NCBI GenBank assembly: GCA_021155985.1
Contig: JAJNBA010000003.1
Span: forward strand, 1-58,975
Direction: 5' to 3'
DNA length: 58,975 bases
From: Actinomycetes bacterium
GTDB lineage: Bacteria; Actinomycetota; UBA4738; HRBIN12
Shown here one piece after another: positions 7,722 through 15,226 of this stretch. Positions within the stretch are counted from its first letter, which is position 1, and each line of letters begins with the position of its first letter. The position numbers and the translations under genes were made by a program. The notes under the pieces were generated by a model that saw only the letters and a list, made by a program, of their open reading frames with translations, was not told the DNA's origin and did no database searches.

Positions 7722-9283
7722 TCGACGGGAAGGCGGAACCGCAGGTCGGCGTCCAGCTCGGCCGTGTCCATCTGGGCCCTCTGGAGATGCCCCGCGTAGT
7801 CCCAGTTCATCGCCTGCCACCGGGTGAACTGGTCGAGTACCCACAGGCCGGATTGCCGGCTCCCGTTCCCGGAGCGTCCGTTGCCGCCGAACGGGAGGTG
7901 CGCCTCCGCGCCGGACGTGGAGTTGTTCACGCTCACCATCCCCGCCGAGATCCGGTCGCGGAAACGGAAGACGTGCAGGGGGTCGTTCGTGTAGATGCTG
8001 CTCGACAACCCGTATCCGTGCCCGTTCGCGAGGTCCATCGCCTGATCGAACGTGTCGAACGCGGCGACCCCCACGATCGGACCGAACGTTTCGGTGCGGT
8101 ACAGATCGTCCTCGATCGTCACGCCGTCGACGATCACCGGGTGGTAGTAGAGGCCGGTCGCCGGATCGCCGACGAAGCCGGTCCGTGGGTTGTCGGCCGT
8201 GATGCGCCCGATGCCCTCGGAGCCGGAGACCGTGTGGTGCGGGCCGATCAGCTCGAGCCACCGCTCGTACCGTTCACCGAAGCGGGCGGAGATCATCGGC
8301 CCGTACAGGACGTCCTCGGTGGGATCGCCGATCGGAGCGTCCGTCGCGGCCTTCGTGAACCGGGCCATGAAGTCGTCGTGGACGTCGCGATGGACGATCG
8401 CCGTGCCGAGCGACGTGCAGCGCTGGCCGGCGGTCCCGAACCCGCTGAACACCGCCCCTTTCACGGCGAGGTCCAGGTCGGCATCGGGCATCACCACGAG
8501 CGGGTTCTTGCCGCCGAGCTCGAGGCACGGTGACTGCAGGTGACGGCCGCACAGCTCCCCGATCCGGCCGCCCACCTCGGTCGAGCCGGTGAACCCGACC
8601 TTGTCGAGCACGTCGCCCTCCAGGGCGCGTTCGATCCCTTCGAACGTCTGCGGTCCGTCCGCCAGCGCGAGCTGGAAGGCACCTCGCGGGAGCCCGGCAT
8701 GCAGGATCAGCTGGGCGAACGCCTCGGCGGTCGCGGGCGTGTACTCGGCGGGTTTCCAGACCACCGTGTTCCCGCACAGCAGGGCGGGCACGATGTACCA
8801 CGATGGGACGGCGACGGGGAAGTTGCCCGCGGTGACGATCCCCGCGACGCCCACGGGTACTCGGAACGTGAAGAGCTGCTTGTCCGGCATCTCGGACGGG
8901 ACCGTCTGTCCGTAGAGACGGCGGCCCTCGCCGAGGAAGAAGGTGCACGTGTCGATGACCTCCTGCACCTCGCCGCGCGACTCGCGGATGGGCTTCCCGA
9001 TCTCACGGGTGATCAGCCGGGACAGCGACTCGAAGTTGTCTTCCACGAGCCGGCCGAGTTGCTGGATCGCCCTGCCTCGGACCGGCGCGGGGACCGCGGC
9101 CCAGGTCGGTTGCGCCGTCTTCGCCCGCCGGCAGGCGTCGAGGAAGGTAGCCGCGTCGCCGAGCCGTGCCTCGACGACCGTCTCCTCCAGGCGGGCAGGG
9201 TTCACGATCGTGAGGGTTCGGCCCGGAGCGTCTCCCGCGGCGCTGCCGTCGAGCAGGGACGTCACGGTGCGGGCAGCGGTCAT
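7718..9283 (-). CDS. NAD(P)-dependent aldehyde dehydrogenase
   Basis: A 521-residue member of the ALDH superfamily, which oxidises aldehydes or semialdehydes to acids through a thiohemiacetal. Nucleotide-binding GFTGSTEVG, the general-base segment LELGGKNPLVV and the nucleophile Cys289 in GQRCTS are all present. The C-terminal region carries the conserved ETFGPIVGV and LPFGGNGRSGNG. The N-terminal extension and overall pattern resemble semialdehyde dehydrogenases (aminoadipate or pyrroline-carboxylate type), but the substrate cannot be fixed from sequence. The start ATG 9283 has a TAGCAT box 9 nt upstream. Neighbours do not indicate a pathway. Confidence 0.88.
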   Translation of the reverse strand: MTAARTVTSLLDGSAAGDAPGRTLTIVNPARLEETVVEARLGDAATFLDACRRAKTAQPTWAAVPAPVRGRAIQQLGRLVEDNFESLSRLITREIGKPIRESRGEVQEVIDTCTFFLGEGRRLYGQTVPSEMPDKQLFTFRVPVGVAGIVTAGNFPVAVPSWYIVPALLCGNTVVWKPAEYTPATAEAFAQLILHAGLPRGAFQLALADGPQTFEGIERALEGDVLDKVGFTGSTEVGGRIGELCGRHLQSPCLELGGKNPLVVMPDADLDLAVKGAVFSGFGTAGQRCTSLGTAIVHRDVHDDFMARFTKAATDAPIGDPTEDVLYGPMISARFGERYERWLELIGPHHTVSGSEGIGRITADNPRTGFVGDPATGLYYHPVIVDGVTIEDDLYRTETFGPIVGVAAFDTFDQAMDLANGHGYGLSSSIYTNDPLHVFRFRDRISAGMVSVNNSTSGAEAHLPFGGNGRSGNGSRQSGLWVLDQFTRWQAMNWDYAGHLQRAQMDTAELDADLRFRLPVD

Positions 9284-9292
9284 CCTGCAGCG

Positions 9293-9298
9293 ATGCTA
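9293..9298 (-). promoter_or_regulatory. -10 box TAGCAT of the aldehyde dehydrogenase gene
   Basis: TAGCAT on the minus strand, 9 nt from ATG 9283. The same hexamer precedes nth, pyrD, DUF309 and the PIG-L gene. Confidence 0.45.
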
Positions 9299-9371
9299 CC
9301 GAACCCCGTCTGGTCGTAGGGTTCCAACGCAGCATCCGAGGGTACGGCCCGATCGAAAGGGTGATGAAGAC

Positions 9372-9692
9372 ATGGCGTACGTGATCGCGGAACCCTGCAT
9401 CGACGTCAAGGACAAGGCATGCGTGGACGAGTGCCCGGTCGACTGCATCTACGAGGGCCCGCGGATGCTTTACATCCACCCGGATGAATGCGTGGACTGT
9501 GACGCGTGCGTGCCCGTCTGCCCCGTCACCGCGATCTTCCCCGAGGACGACCTGCCGTCCGAATGGAAGCAGTTCACGGCGGTCAACGCCGAATGGTTCG
9601 AGACGACCGGTCTCGGCTCCCCGGGTGGTGCCGCGCAGGCCGGTCCACAGTCCAAGGACCACGCGGTCGTCGAGGGCTGGGAAGCCGTCTAG
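9372..9692 (+). CDS. fdxA: 7Fe-8S ferredoxin FdxA
   Basis: A 106-residue low-potential ferredoxin. The first half has C9, C17, C21 and C25; the second has C40, C43, C46 and C50 in a classic CxxCxxCxxxC pattern, consistent with one [3Fe-4S] and one [4Fe-4S] cluster as in actinobacterial FdxA. The start at ATG 9372 is supported by the purine-rich GAAAGGGTGATGAAG upstream, so this gene is led, unlike many neighbours. A TAGGGT box at 9317-9322 could be its -10. Its TAG stop shares a CTAG palindrome with the convergent MFS gene. Confidence 0.93.
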   Translation: MAYVIAEPCIDVKDKACVDECPVDCIYEGPRMLYIHPDECVDCDACVPVCPVTAIFPEDDLPSEWKQFTAVNAEWFETTGLGSPGGAAQAGPQSKDHAVVEGWEAV

Positions 9693-10786
9693 GACTCCTC
9701 CCGGACGCCGGACGGCAGCAGGGTCAGGAGTGCGATCGGCGCTGCGAGCAGGAGCCACATCGCCGAGTGCAGTCCCCACCTCTCCGCGACGGAGGCGATC
9801 GCGAGTGGAAGGAGGACCCCGACGAGGTCGGCCGGAGCCCCGACCGCGACGGCGGCGCCTCCCCGGGCCGGGAGCTCCGAATACAGCCGGGCCTGCACGA
9901 TCGCGTACCACCCGGACCTGACCAGCCCGAGCGGGAGCAACAGCATCAGCTTCCCCGCCAGGGATCCGACCATGAGGAACGCCGGATAGACCGCGAGCAC
10001 GCCAACGGCCGACCACCGAAGCCACGAGAGGCCGTTCATCCGCCGAAGGATCCGGATCACGAGGGCGTCACCCAGCAGCGAGGCCACGGACAGGATCCCG
10101 ACACCCACCGCAGCGACACTGGGTGTGGCGCCTCCGGCGTCGACCAGATACAACGCCGAGAACCCGAGGAACACGTCGCCCAAGAGGTCCGTGAGCTGCA
10201 CCAGCGTCAGCCACCTCAGCACCCGCCGCTCTCGGAGCGCGGCGATCGCGCCGCGGACCGCCGCACGGAGATGGGCGGTTTCGGGGTGGGGCGGGGGGAA
10301 GCGAAGACGTCGCGCGGACAGGAGGACGGGAACCGTCATCAGCGCAGCGATCACCGTCGCCCCGCGCCAGCCGGATCCGACCCCGACGACGCCGACGAGG
10401 AGGAGCGGGCCCACGATGCCACCCACGGAACCGGCGACCACCCATCTCGCCATGTTCCGCTCGGTCGATGCCGGCTCGAGGTCCATCCACGTCGCTTGGG
10501 CGAGGCTCACGAACGCGCCGGACGCTGGGAACAGCAGGCAGGTCGCGGCCAACAGGAAACCGAACCCCGGTGCCGCCGCCGTTCCGAATAGCGCCAGGAT
10601 GAACGTGACACCACCGCCCAGCACCACCCGGCGGCGCCATCCGACGTCGGAGAGGAGGGCGAGGCCCGGCTCGACGACCGTGCTGAGGATCCCGGGGATC
10701 GACAGCAGGAGCCCTACCTGGAAGTAGGAGAGCGAGAGCTCCCGACGGATCAGTGGCCACGCAGCTTCCCGAAGGCCGAACACCAA
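9689..10786 (-). CDS. MFS transporter with in-frame UGA upstream of the longest open frame
   Basis: A major-facilitator permease with about twelve hydrophobic segments; the open part is 365 residues. The longest uninterrupted frame begins at TTG 10786, but this cuts the first membrane helix. In the same frame, upstream codons encode ALASVAIFLAIEF, a good TM1 start. An ATG at 10873 lies 7 nt behind a TAGCCT box and reads MRVPSPFG before a TGA at 10849-10847, codon 9. A TGG there would give a complete permease. TGA is a normal stop elsewhere in the window, so a nonsense mutation, base-call error or downstream initiation is likelier than recoding. Substrate unknown. Confidence 0.75.
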   Translation of the reverse strand: MVFGLREAAWPLIRRELSLSYFQVGLLLSIPGILSTVVEPGLALLSDVGWRRRVVLGGGVTFILALFGTAAAPGFGFLLAATCLLFPASGAFVSLAQATWMDLEPASTERNMARWVVAGSVGGIVGPLLLVGVVGVGSGWRGATVIAALMTVPVLLSARRLRFPPPHPETAHLRAAVRGAIAALRERRVLRWLTLVQLTDLLGDVFLGFSALYLVDAGGATPSVAAVGVGILSVASLLGDALVIRILRRMNGLSWLRWSAVGVLAVYPAFLMVGSLAGKLMLLLPLGLVRSGWYAIVQARLYSELPARGGAAVAVGAPADLVGVLLPLAIASVAERWGLHSAMWLLLAAPIALLTLLPSGVREES

Positions 10787-10880
10787 CTCGTCCGTGAACT
10801 CGATCGCGAGGAAGATCGCGACCGAGGCGAGGGCTCCTGGGTGAGGTCAGCCGAAGGGGCTGGGCACACGCATGATCCGA

Positions 10881-10886
10881 AGGCTA
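10881..10886 (-). promoter_or_regulatory. -10 box TAGCCT of the MFS gene
   Basis: TAGCCT on the minus strand, 7 nt from ATG 10873. It supports 10873 as the ancestral start of the MFS gene. Confidence 0.45.
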
Positions 10887-10923
10887 CCGCAGCCGCGCAC
10901 GAGGTGCGGCAGGATGGCGGCGC

Positions 10924-12384
10924 ATGGATCGGCCGAAGGATGACGAGATCGCCCTCGCACGGCGGCTGCTCATGGTCGTTGGGCTCGCGTCCCTCGTCGC
11001 CCAGCTCCTCGCATTCTCGCTCGACCGCCCGCCGAGCTGGGACGAGGCGATCTACCTATCCCAGGTGGCTCCCGGAGCCGAGGCGCTCCCCTTCGTCCCA
11101 TCGCGCGCGCGTGGCATCACGTTCCTAGCGGCCCCCGTGTTGCAGCTCGGCGGCTCCCTCGTGCACCTGCGGCTGTTCCTCGTCGTCGCCTCCGCGGTGG
11201 CGATGGCTGCGGCGTTCCGATCGTGGGCGAAGGTGATCGGACTGGGCGCGGTCGCGGCGGCCGTGTTGTTCGCGGGAGCCTGGCCGGCGCTCTTCTACGG
11301 ATCCGAGTTGATGCCGAACCTGTGGGTCGCCCTCGCGGGCGTCGCGGCGACTGCCATCCTCGCCCGCCGGCTGATGACCGGCGAGGGTCGGTACGACGAG
11401 CTCCTGGCAGGAGGGCTCGTCGCCGTCGCCGCCCTGCTTCGACCCCTCGATGCGGTCGTCCTCGCGGCGGCGCTCATCCTCCTGCCGATCGCGTTGCGAC
11501 GAGCGACGATCGCATGGACCGTGCACATCGTGCTCGGACTCGTTGCGGGGTGGATGCCCTGGCTCATCGAGATGATCGGTCGTTTCGGCTCCCCGGCCAA
11601 GGCCTTCGCGGCCGCAGCACGGCTCGGCCACACCGGTCACTGGGCCTTGCTCGAGAACGTCCAGCAGTACCTCGCCCTGAGCGACGGTCCCTCGATCGGC
11701 CCGGTCGCCGAGCCGCATATCCCCGCGTCCGGGATCCTCTGGCTCCTGGGCATGACGGCGCTCGTGATCGTGGGGATCCGCGGGGCCGCGGGCGCCCGTC
11801 TCCTCCCGTCGCTGGTCTTGCCGACCGCGACGGGTGCCGCGCTCGCGGCCGAGTACATCGTGTTCACCGACGCACAGGCACCCCGGTTCCTGCTTCCGGC
11901 TCTGGCCCTGCTGGCGATCCCCGCCGGGCTGGGGTCGGTGTGGATCGTGGATCGGGCTCGAGACCAACGCCCGGCCCGGAAGGGCCGATGGGTCGTCGTC
12001 GTGGCAGCCTCGACCCTCGTCTTCGGGTGGGCGTTCCTCCAGATAGGGATCGCCATGAGGGTCGCGGTGGACGTCGAGCAGCAGCGGGCCACCGCGCGCC
12101 TGGCCGGGTCCCGTGTCCGCGCGCTCGCCGGGCGGGAGCCGTGCCTGGTGTACAGCGAGGCCAGCTTCCCGATCGTGGGGTACACCGCCGGCTGCCGCGC
12201 GGCCCCGATCGGCAACGTCGTTCGGGTGTGGCCGGAGCGAGCGGCCCGGCTCGAGCGTGACGGCGTCCGGCCGTTCCTGGTCCTTCACCGGGCGCAGCAG
12301 CCGGCCGTGCCGGAGGGGGCGTCGCCCCTCGCGACGATCCCTTCGGACGGCCAGTCCTCGTGGTTCATCTACGGCACCGGCTGA
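10924..12384 (+). CDS. GT-C/GT39-like membrane glycosyltransferase
   Basis: A 486-residue polytopic protein with about ten hydrophobic segments. The first periplasmic loop contains PPSWDEAIYL, the acidic D-E motif typical of GT-C enzymes of the PMT/ArnT superfamily, which transfer sugars from polyprenyl-phosphate donors. A soluble C-terminal domain of about 100 residues follows. The gene is divergent from the MFS gene, with 50 bp between proposed starts. A weak CAGGAT box sits 8 nt before ATG 10924. Its 3' end overlaps a possible small minus-strand gene. Acceptor and sugar cannot be predicted. Confidence 0.75.
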   Translation: MDRPKDDEIALARRLLMVVGLASLVAQLLAFSLDRPPSWDEAIYLSQVAPGAEALPFVPSRARGITFLAAPVLQLGGSLVHLRLFLVVASAVAMAAAFRSWAKVIGLGAVAAAVLFAGAWPALFYGSELMPNLWVALAGVAATAILARRLMTGEGRYDELLAGGLVAVAALLRPLDAVVLAAALILLPIALRRATIAWTVHIVLGLVAGWMPWLIEMIGRFGSPAKAFAAAARLGHTGHWALLENVQQYLALSDGPSIGPVAEPHIPASGILWLLGMTALVIVGIRGAAGARLLPSLVLPTATGAALAAEYIVFTDAQAPRFLLPALALLAIPAGLGSVWIVDRARDQRPARKGRWVVVVAASTLVFGWAFLQIGIAMRVAVDVEQQRATARLAGSRVRALAGREPCLVYSEASFPIVGYTAGCRAAPIGNVVRVWPERAARLERDGVRPFLVLHRAQQPAVPEGASPLATIPSDGQSSWFIYGTG

Positions 12385-12539
12385 TCTGCGGGATCCACAT
12401 CGGCGGGATGCGCGGTGCGTCGGCCGGGCGACGACCATCGCATCACGACGATCCACATCAACTCGCTCGCAACGATCGGCGGCAGGACGAGCCACGGTGA
12501 TGTGCGCGACGCGAGCACCGCGACCACGATCCAGCTCAA
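12369..12539 (-). CDS. Possible 56-residue small membrane protein
   Basis: This frame directly follows the PH-like gene on the same strand. From TTG 12539 it encodes one or two hydrophobic stretches (SWIVVAVLASRTSPWLVLPP and VASELMWIVVMRW) and a short polar tail. Codon third positions are mostly G/C. No clear ribosome binding site is seen and it overlaps the end of the glycosyltransferase gene by 16 bp, so it may be spurious. Confidence 0.35.
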   Translation of the reverse strand: MSWIVVAVLASRTSPWLVLPPIVASELMWIVVMRWSSPGRRTAHPADVDPADQPVP

Positions 12540-12569
12540 CGACCGGAGGGGAGACGCGAGCTCGACCCC

Positions 12570-13199
12570 TCAGAACGAGAGTGGTGCTCCATGCCATAGG
12601 CGACCGATGCGGCCTACGCGCGTGTAGACCCCGAGAGGTCTACGCGACTCCTTCGTCCGCTGGGCGCGAGTGCCGGCCGGTCGAACCACGAACGACGGGC
12701 CCTCGGGGACGTTGCGGCGGTCGAGCTCCGCGGCGATCGCCCGGAAGACCGGATTCGTGCGCCTCCCGAACGCGAGGGTGGTGGTCGTCTCCACCACGGG
12801 ACCCACCGCGTTTCCCCACGTCCACCACAGGAACCTTCGCGGGGGGACCCACGTGATCCTCGTCAGGGGATGATGGGTGAGCCGGAGGATGGGGCGGCCA
12901 TCATGGAGGTCGCCTCTGGACCATCCAACGATCTGATCGAACGCCAGCGGATCGAGGACCCAGGAGCGCCCTCTCGACGGATCCCGAAGGTGCCGCGCAC
13001 TGAGGATCCGCCGATCCGTGACGAACGGGCGAGAGGCCTGCCGCGCGATCACCCGTTCTCCCGGCTCGAGCGATGACTCCAGGAACGCGTCGCGATCGGA
13101 GAGCCGCTGCCGCCATCGAGCGATGGCCATCTCTCGGCCGTGGCGCCGCTCCACACCACTTGGACCTGCGCCGGCTTCGGGATGCAGCGGCTCGGGCAT
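12570..13199 (-). CDS. Hypothetical protein with PH-like domain
   Basis: A 209-residue soluble protein. The central segment GERVIARQASRPFVTDRRIL followed by alternating strands (QIVGWSRGDLHDGRPILRL) resembles bacterial PH-like domains found in short actinobacterial proteins. The region after residue 150 is basic and probably disordered. The start is set by ATG 13199 with a TAGCCT box 6 nt upstream (plus coordinates 13206-13211), i.e. leaderless. It is followed by a possible small membrane protein. The domain call is tentative and no function is known. Confidence 0.6.
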   Translation of the reverse strand: MPEPLHPEAGAGPSGVERRHGREMAIARWRQRLSDRDAFLESSLEPGERVIARQASRPFVTDRRILSARHLRDPSRGRSWVLDPLAFDQIVGWSRGDLHDGRPILRLTHHPLTRITWVPPRRFLWWTWGNAVGPVVETTTTLAFGRRTNPVFRAIAAELDRRNVPEGPSFVVRPAGTRAQRTKESRRPLGVYTRVGRIGRLWHGAPLSF

Positions 13200-13205
13200 G
13201 ACGCG

Positions 13206-13211
13206 AGGCTA
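13206..13211 (-). promoter_or_regulatory. -10 box TAGCCT of the PH-like gene
   Basis: TAGCCT on the minus strand, 6 nt from ATG 13199. Confidence 0.5.
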
Positions 13212-13255
13212 GCTCCGAGGCCCATGGATGCGCGTCGATGCACTCCACCGCTTAC

Positions 13256-13284
13256 CTGTCATCTCCCGCTCGCGTCGCTATCCT
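13256..13284 (+). promoter_or_regulatory. Promoter of the initiator tRNA gene
   Basis: CTGTCA (13256-13261) and TATCCT (13279-13284) are separated by 17 bp and end 5 nt before the mature tRNA 5' end. Confidence 0.5.
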
Positions 13285-13289
13285 AGGGA

Positions 13290-13363
13290 TGCGGGGTGGA
13301 GCAGTCTGGTAGCTCGCTGGGCTCATAACCCAGAGGTCACAGGTTCAAATCCTGTCCCCGCGA
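13290..13363 (+). tRNA. Initiator tRNA-Met (CAT)
   Basis: A complete 74-nt cloverleaf with anticodon CAT in CTCATAA. The anticodon stem ends in three consecutive G:C pairs (GGG/CCC), the hallmark of initiator tRNA. Position 1 is T and position 72 is G, giving a weak end pair in place of the usual C1 x A72 mismatch. The T arm GGTTCAAATCC is canonical. The 3' CCA is not encoded (CGA follows the discriminator A). A recombinase relic lies immediately downstream, as expected for a tRNA used as an integration site. Confidence 0.93.
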
Positions 13364-13411
13364 CGAGATCTACCAGAGGAAACGGAAGGGGCCGGCGATT
13401 CCGGTCCCTTC

Positions 13412-13720
13412 CTATTTCCCCGATACTTCCCCACGAGCCCCGATCGCGCGCCCCACGATCTCGGCTGCCTCGCCCGCCGCCGCGTCGCCGTCGTGGCAGT
13501 ACCGGGTCGCCCGTGAAAGCGATGGATGCGTGACCGAGGTTGCGGCTGACTACGTCTGATCGGACGCCGGCACCAAGCGCGAGCTCGGCGTACGAGTGAC
13601 GAGCGCCGTGGAGTCCGATCGGTGTGATGACCCGGCATCGGCGGCGGCGGAGGGATCGAAGCTGACTCCGGCGAGCCAAGGGGGAGGAGTTATCTGACGA
13701 CGTGCCTTCTTCGTCCACTA
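13412..13720 (-). pseudogene. Tyrosine recombinase (phage integrase) relic
   Basis: Only the C-terminal catalytic end is recognisable: IGLHGARHSYAELALGAG gives the R-H box and LGHASIAFTGD the LGH motif. The frame then breaks. Removing one C from the CCC at the break would restore RYCHDGDAAAGEAAEIV with the catalytic Tyr, ending at the TAG at 13412-13414. The N-terminal DNA-binding and core domains are missing. It lies about 50 bp past the initiator tRNA and points toward it, the usual layout of an integrative element at its attachment site. It is certainly non-functional. Confidence 0.75.
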
Positions 13721-13824
13721 TTGCCTCCAGCCCTGCGCTTCGAGAATCCACCACTGAGAGCTCTTGGGGTGAGCAAGTCCAGACAAGATGTACGGATGGC
13801 CTGAGACCTCGTGGCGCCTCCGGC

Positions 13825-13853
13825 TTGACAGGTAGCCGCCACGCCGGTAGGTT
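13825..13853 (+). promoter_or_regulatory. Near-consensus sigma-70 promoter (TTGACA-17-TAGGTT)
   Basis: A perfect -35 TTGACA (13825-13830), exactly 17 bp, then TAGGTT (13848-13853). The predicted start falls at about 13860-13861, precisely where a long hairpin begins. It is the strongest promoter-like match noticed in the window. Confidence 0.65.
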
Positions 13854-13860
13854 CCGCGTC

Positions 13861-13898
13861 GAGAAGCCGCTGGGGCCTTCGGGTTCCGGCGGCTTCTC
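13861..13898 (+). other. 38-nt UUCG-capped stem-loop at the predicted transcript start
   Basis: GAGAAGCCGC pairs perfectly with GCGGCTTCTC, a T-G pair follows, and an inner GGGGCC/GGTTCC stem is closed by the ultrastable C(TTCG)G tetraloop. This gives about 17 base pairs with no bulge. The sequence after it (ACTTTCTCC) has only a short T run. It could be an intrinsic terminator making a roughly 45-nt RNA, a 5' UTR stabiliser for the downstream GAF gene, or a remnant element end. Confidence 0.6.
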
Positions 13899-13928
13899 AC
13901 TTTCTCCCCGATGGCCTACGGTTCTCGG

Positions 13929-14033
13929 ATGGCGACGCTCCCGAAGATGCTCGAGCAGGATCGGACGCGGGCGGGCTGGTCGGTCGGAGCAGATCGCTCT
14001 CGGCGCCCAGGAGGTCGTTGCCTTGAGCGGTGA
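13929..14033 (+). CDS. 34-residue leaderless small frame, possible truncated HTH protein
   Basis: ATG 13929 lies 6 nt behind a TACGGT box (13917-13922). The peptide starts MATLPKMLEQDRTRAGWSVG, reminiscent of the N-terminus of actinobacterial XRE-type HTH proteins, then continues as basic sequence and stops. It overlaps the start of the GAF-domain gene by 11 nt. It may be a broken regulator, or a leader frame whose translation affects the next gene. Weak support. Confidence 0.3.
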   Translation: MATLPKMLEQDRTRAGWSVGADRSRRPGGRCLER

Positions 14034-14946
14034 GCAGTTCCTCGATGCCTATCACGACGCGAGTACGCCTCCGTCTCCGGACGTCCCCCCCGAACTGAGT
14101 TCCTTCATGCTCGCCGCGGATCCAGTCCTCGCGCAGGCGGCCGAACTCGCGAGGGTCATCACCCGAGCGCATCAGGGCGCCGCGACGCAGCTGATCGGCG
14201 AAGGGTGGCCGCACGCTCGGAAGTACTTCTCGCTCTCGGAGAAGTACGCAGCTTGGGCGGACTATCGCACACCGGCGAAGGGTGTGGGGATCCATGCATA
14301 TGCCCACAAGGTGGACCGGCCGCTGCGATTGACGGACTCGGAGCTGCGGGCTCATCCCGAGTGGCGGAACTTCAGCGACGAGGTCGACGACCATCCTCCG
14401 ATGCGGGGCTGGCTGGCGGTCCCGCTGATCGGATCCGACGGCGTGAACTACGGATCCATCCAAGCATCCGACCGGCTGGATGGGGAATTCACCGAACAGG
14501 ACGAAGCCAACCTCGTGAGGCTGGCTACCCTCACTGCAACGGCGCTCGACGCGTTGGCTCAGGTGCACCTACCCGAGTACCGCAAGAAGGTCGCCGAACG
14601 AGTGCCAGAAACGCCGAGGATGACAGACACCGAGGATCGCGGCCAGGAACCGTCGTCGTCGTCCGAGGGCTATGCGACAGTGTTCGGCGAATGGAAGGTC
14701 TGGTTCGAGTGGGGCAGCGCGAGGTTTGACGCTCCTGGAGAAGGCATACCACCAGCGTGGTTCGCCCGTCGGGGGACCTACCCCACCGTATCGATCCCCG
14801 CCATCGGCCTGACCGAGGAGGAATTCCGCCGGCGGCTCGGGGGGTTCTTCGACGAGTCGACGGTCGGAGCCGTCGAGCGCGACTTCGAGCCCCGCATAGC
14901 CAACACAGATCTCGGGCCGGTACTCGCACCGCGGCCGAGCCGGTAG
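14023..14946 (+). CDS. GAF-domain protein
   Basis: A 307-residue soluble protein. Residues about 40-185 look like a GAF domain of the sensor type: PPMRGWLAVPLIGSDGVNYGSIQASDRLDGEFTE is cut here to its key parts GWLAVPLIG, YGSIQASD and FTEQDEANLVRLA. The C-terminal about 100 residues (GEWKVWFEWGS onward) form a second, unrecognised domain. TTG 14023 is chosen because AGGAGG lies 8 nt upstream; the frame is open further back but without coding signal. It carries no output domain such as GGDEF or HTH. It lies in the island after the initiator tRNA. Confidence 0.65.
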   Translation: MSGEQFLDAYHDASTPPSPDVPPELSSFMLAADPVLAQAAELARVITRAHQGAATQLIGEGWPHARKYFSLSEKYAAWADYRTPAKGVGIHAYAHKVDRPLRLTDSELRAHPEWRNFSDEVDDHPPMRGWLAVPLIGSDGVNYGSIQASDRLDGEFTEQDEANLVRLATLTATALDALAQVHLPEYRKKVAERVPETPRMTDTEDRGQEPSSSSEGYATVFGEWKVWFEWGSARFDAPGEGIPPAWFARRGTYPTVSIPAIGLTEEEFRRRLGGFFDESTVGAVERDFEPRIANTDLGPVLAPRPSR

Positions 14947-14951
14947 CGGAA

Positions 14952-15185
14952 GTGCCAGAAGGGATCGGCGAGCGTGTGGTCGCCGCACTCGGCGAACCCG
15001 GGGCGCTGGAGCTGCTCGAGATCCTCGAGCGGTCGGATGCCGACCGGGCGGCGCTGATCGGTCGGCTACGCATCCGGGACGACGCCGCGTGGCTGGCCGA
15101 GCTCCTGATGGACCTCGAGGACGAGCGAGGCGAAATCGTGCGGCCACGACTCGTCGAAGCGTTCCGGGCGCACCGAGAGGAGTGA
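14952..15185 (+). CDS. Small 77-residue helical protein
   Basis: GTG 14952 starts 5 nt after the GAF gene stop. The sequence is rich in helix formers (ALELLEILERSDADRAALIG) and acidic residues, with one Trp and no Cys, and codon usage is typical for the genome. It is probably translated with the GAF gene. Similar short orphan proteins occur in Actinomycetota but no function is known to me. Confidence 0.55.
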   Translation: MPEGIGERVVAALGEPGALELLEILERSDADRAALIGRLRIRDDAAWLAELLMDLEDERGEIVRPRLVEAFRAHREE

Positions 15186-15226
15186 CGGAACTATCCGGTC
15201 CGCGTGCCCGTCCACTCTCGAAGCCG

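Noticed and set aside
9689-10873. UGA recoding as tryptophan or selenocysteine in this genome
   Set aside because: TGA is the genuine stop of many genes here (for example mreB, thrB, nth), and no selenocysteine insertion-like hairpin is apparent after the MFS UGA.
13323-13754. Minus-strand frame of 143 residues running into the tRNA and ending AGTGFEPVTSGL
   Set aside because: GTGFEPVTSGL is the familiar antisense translation of a tRNA gene. Only the recombinase-like middle is meaningful, and it changes frame before the tRNA.
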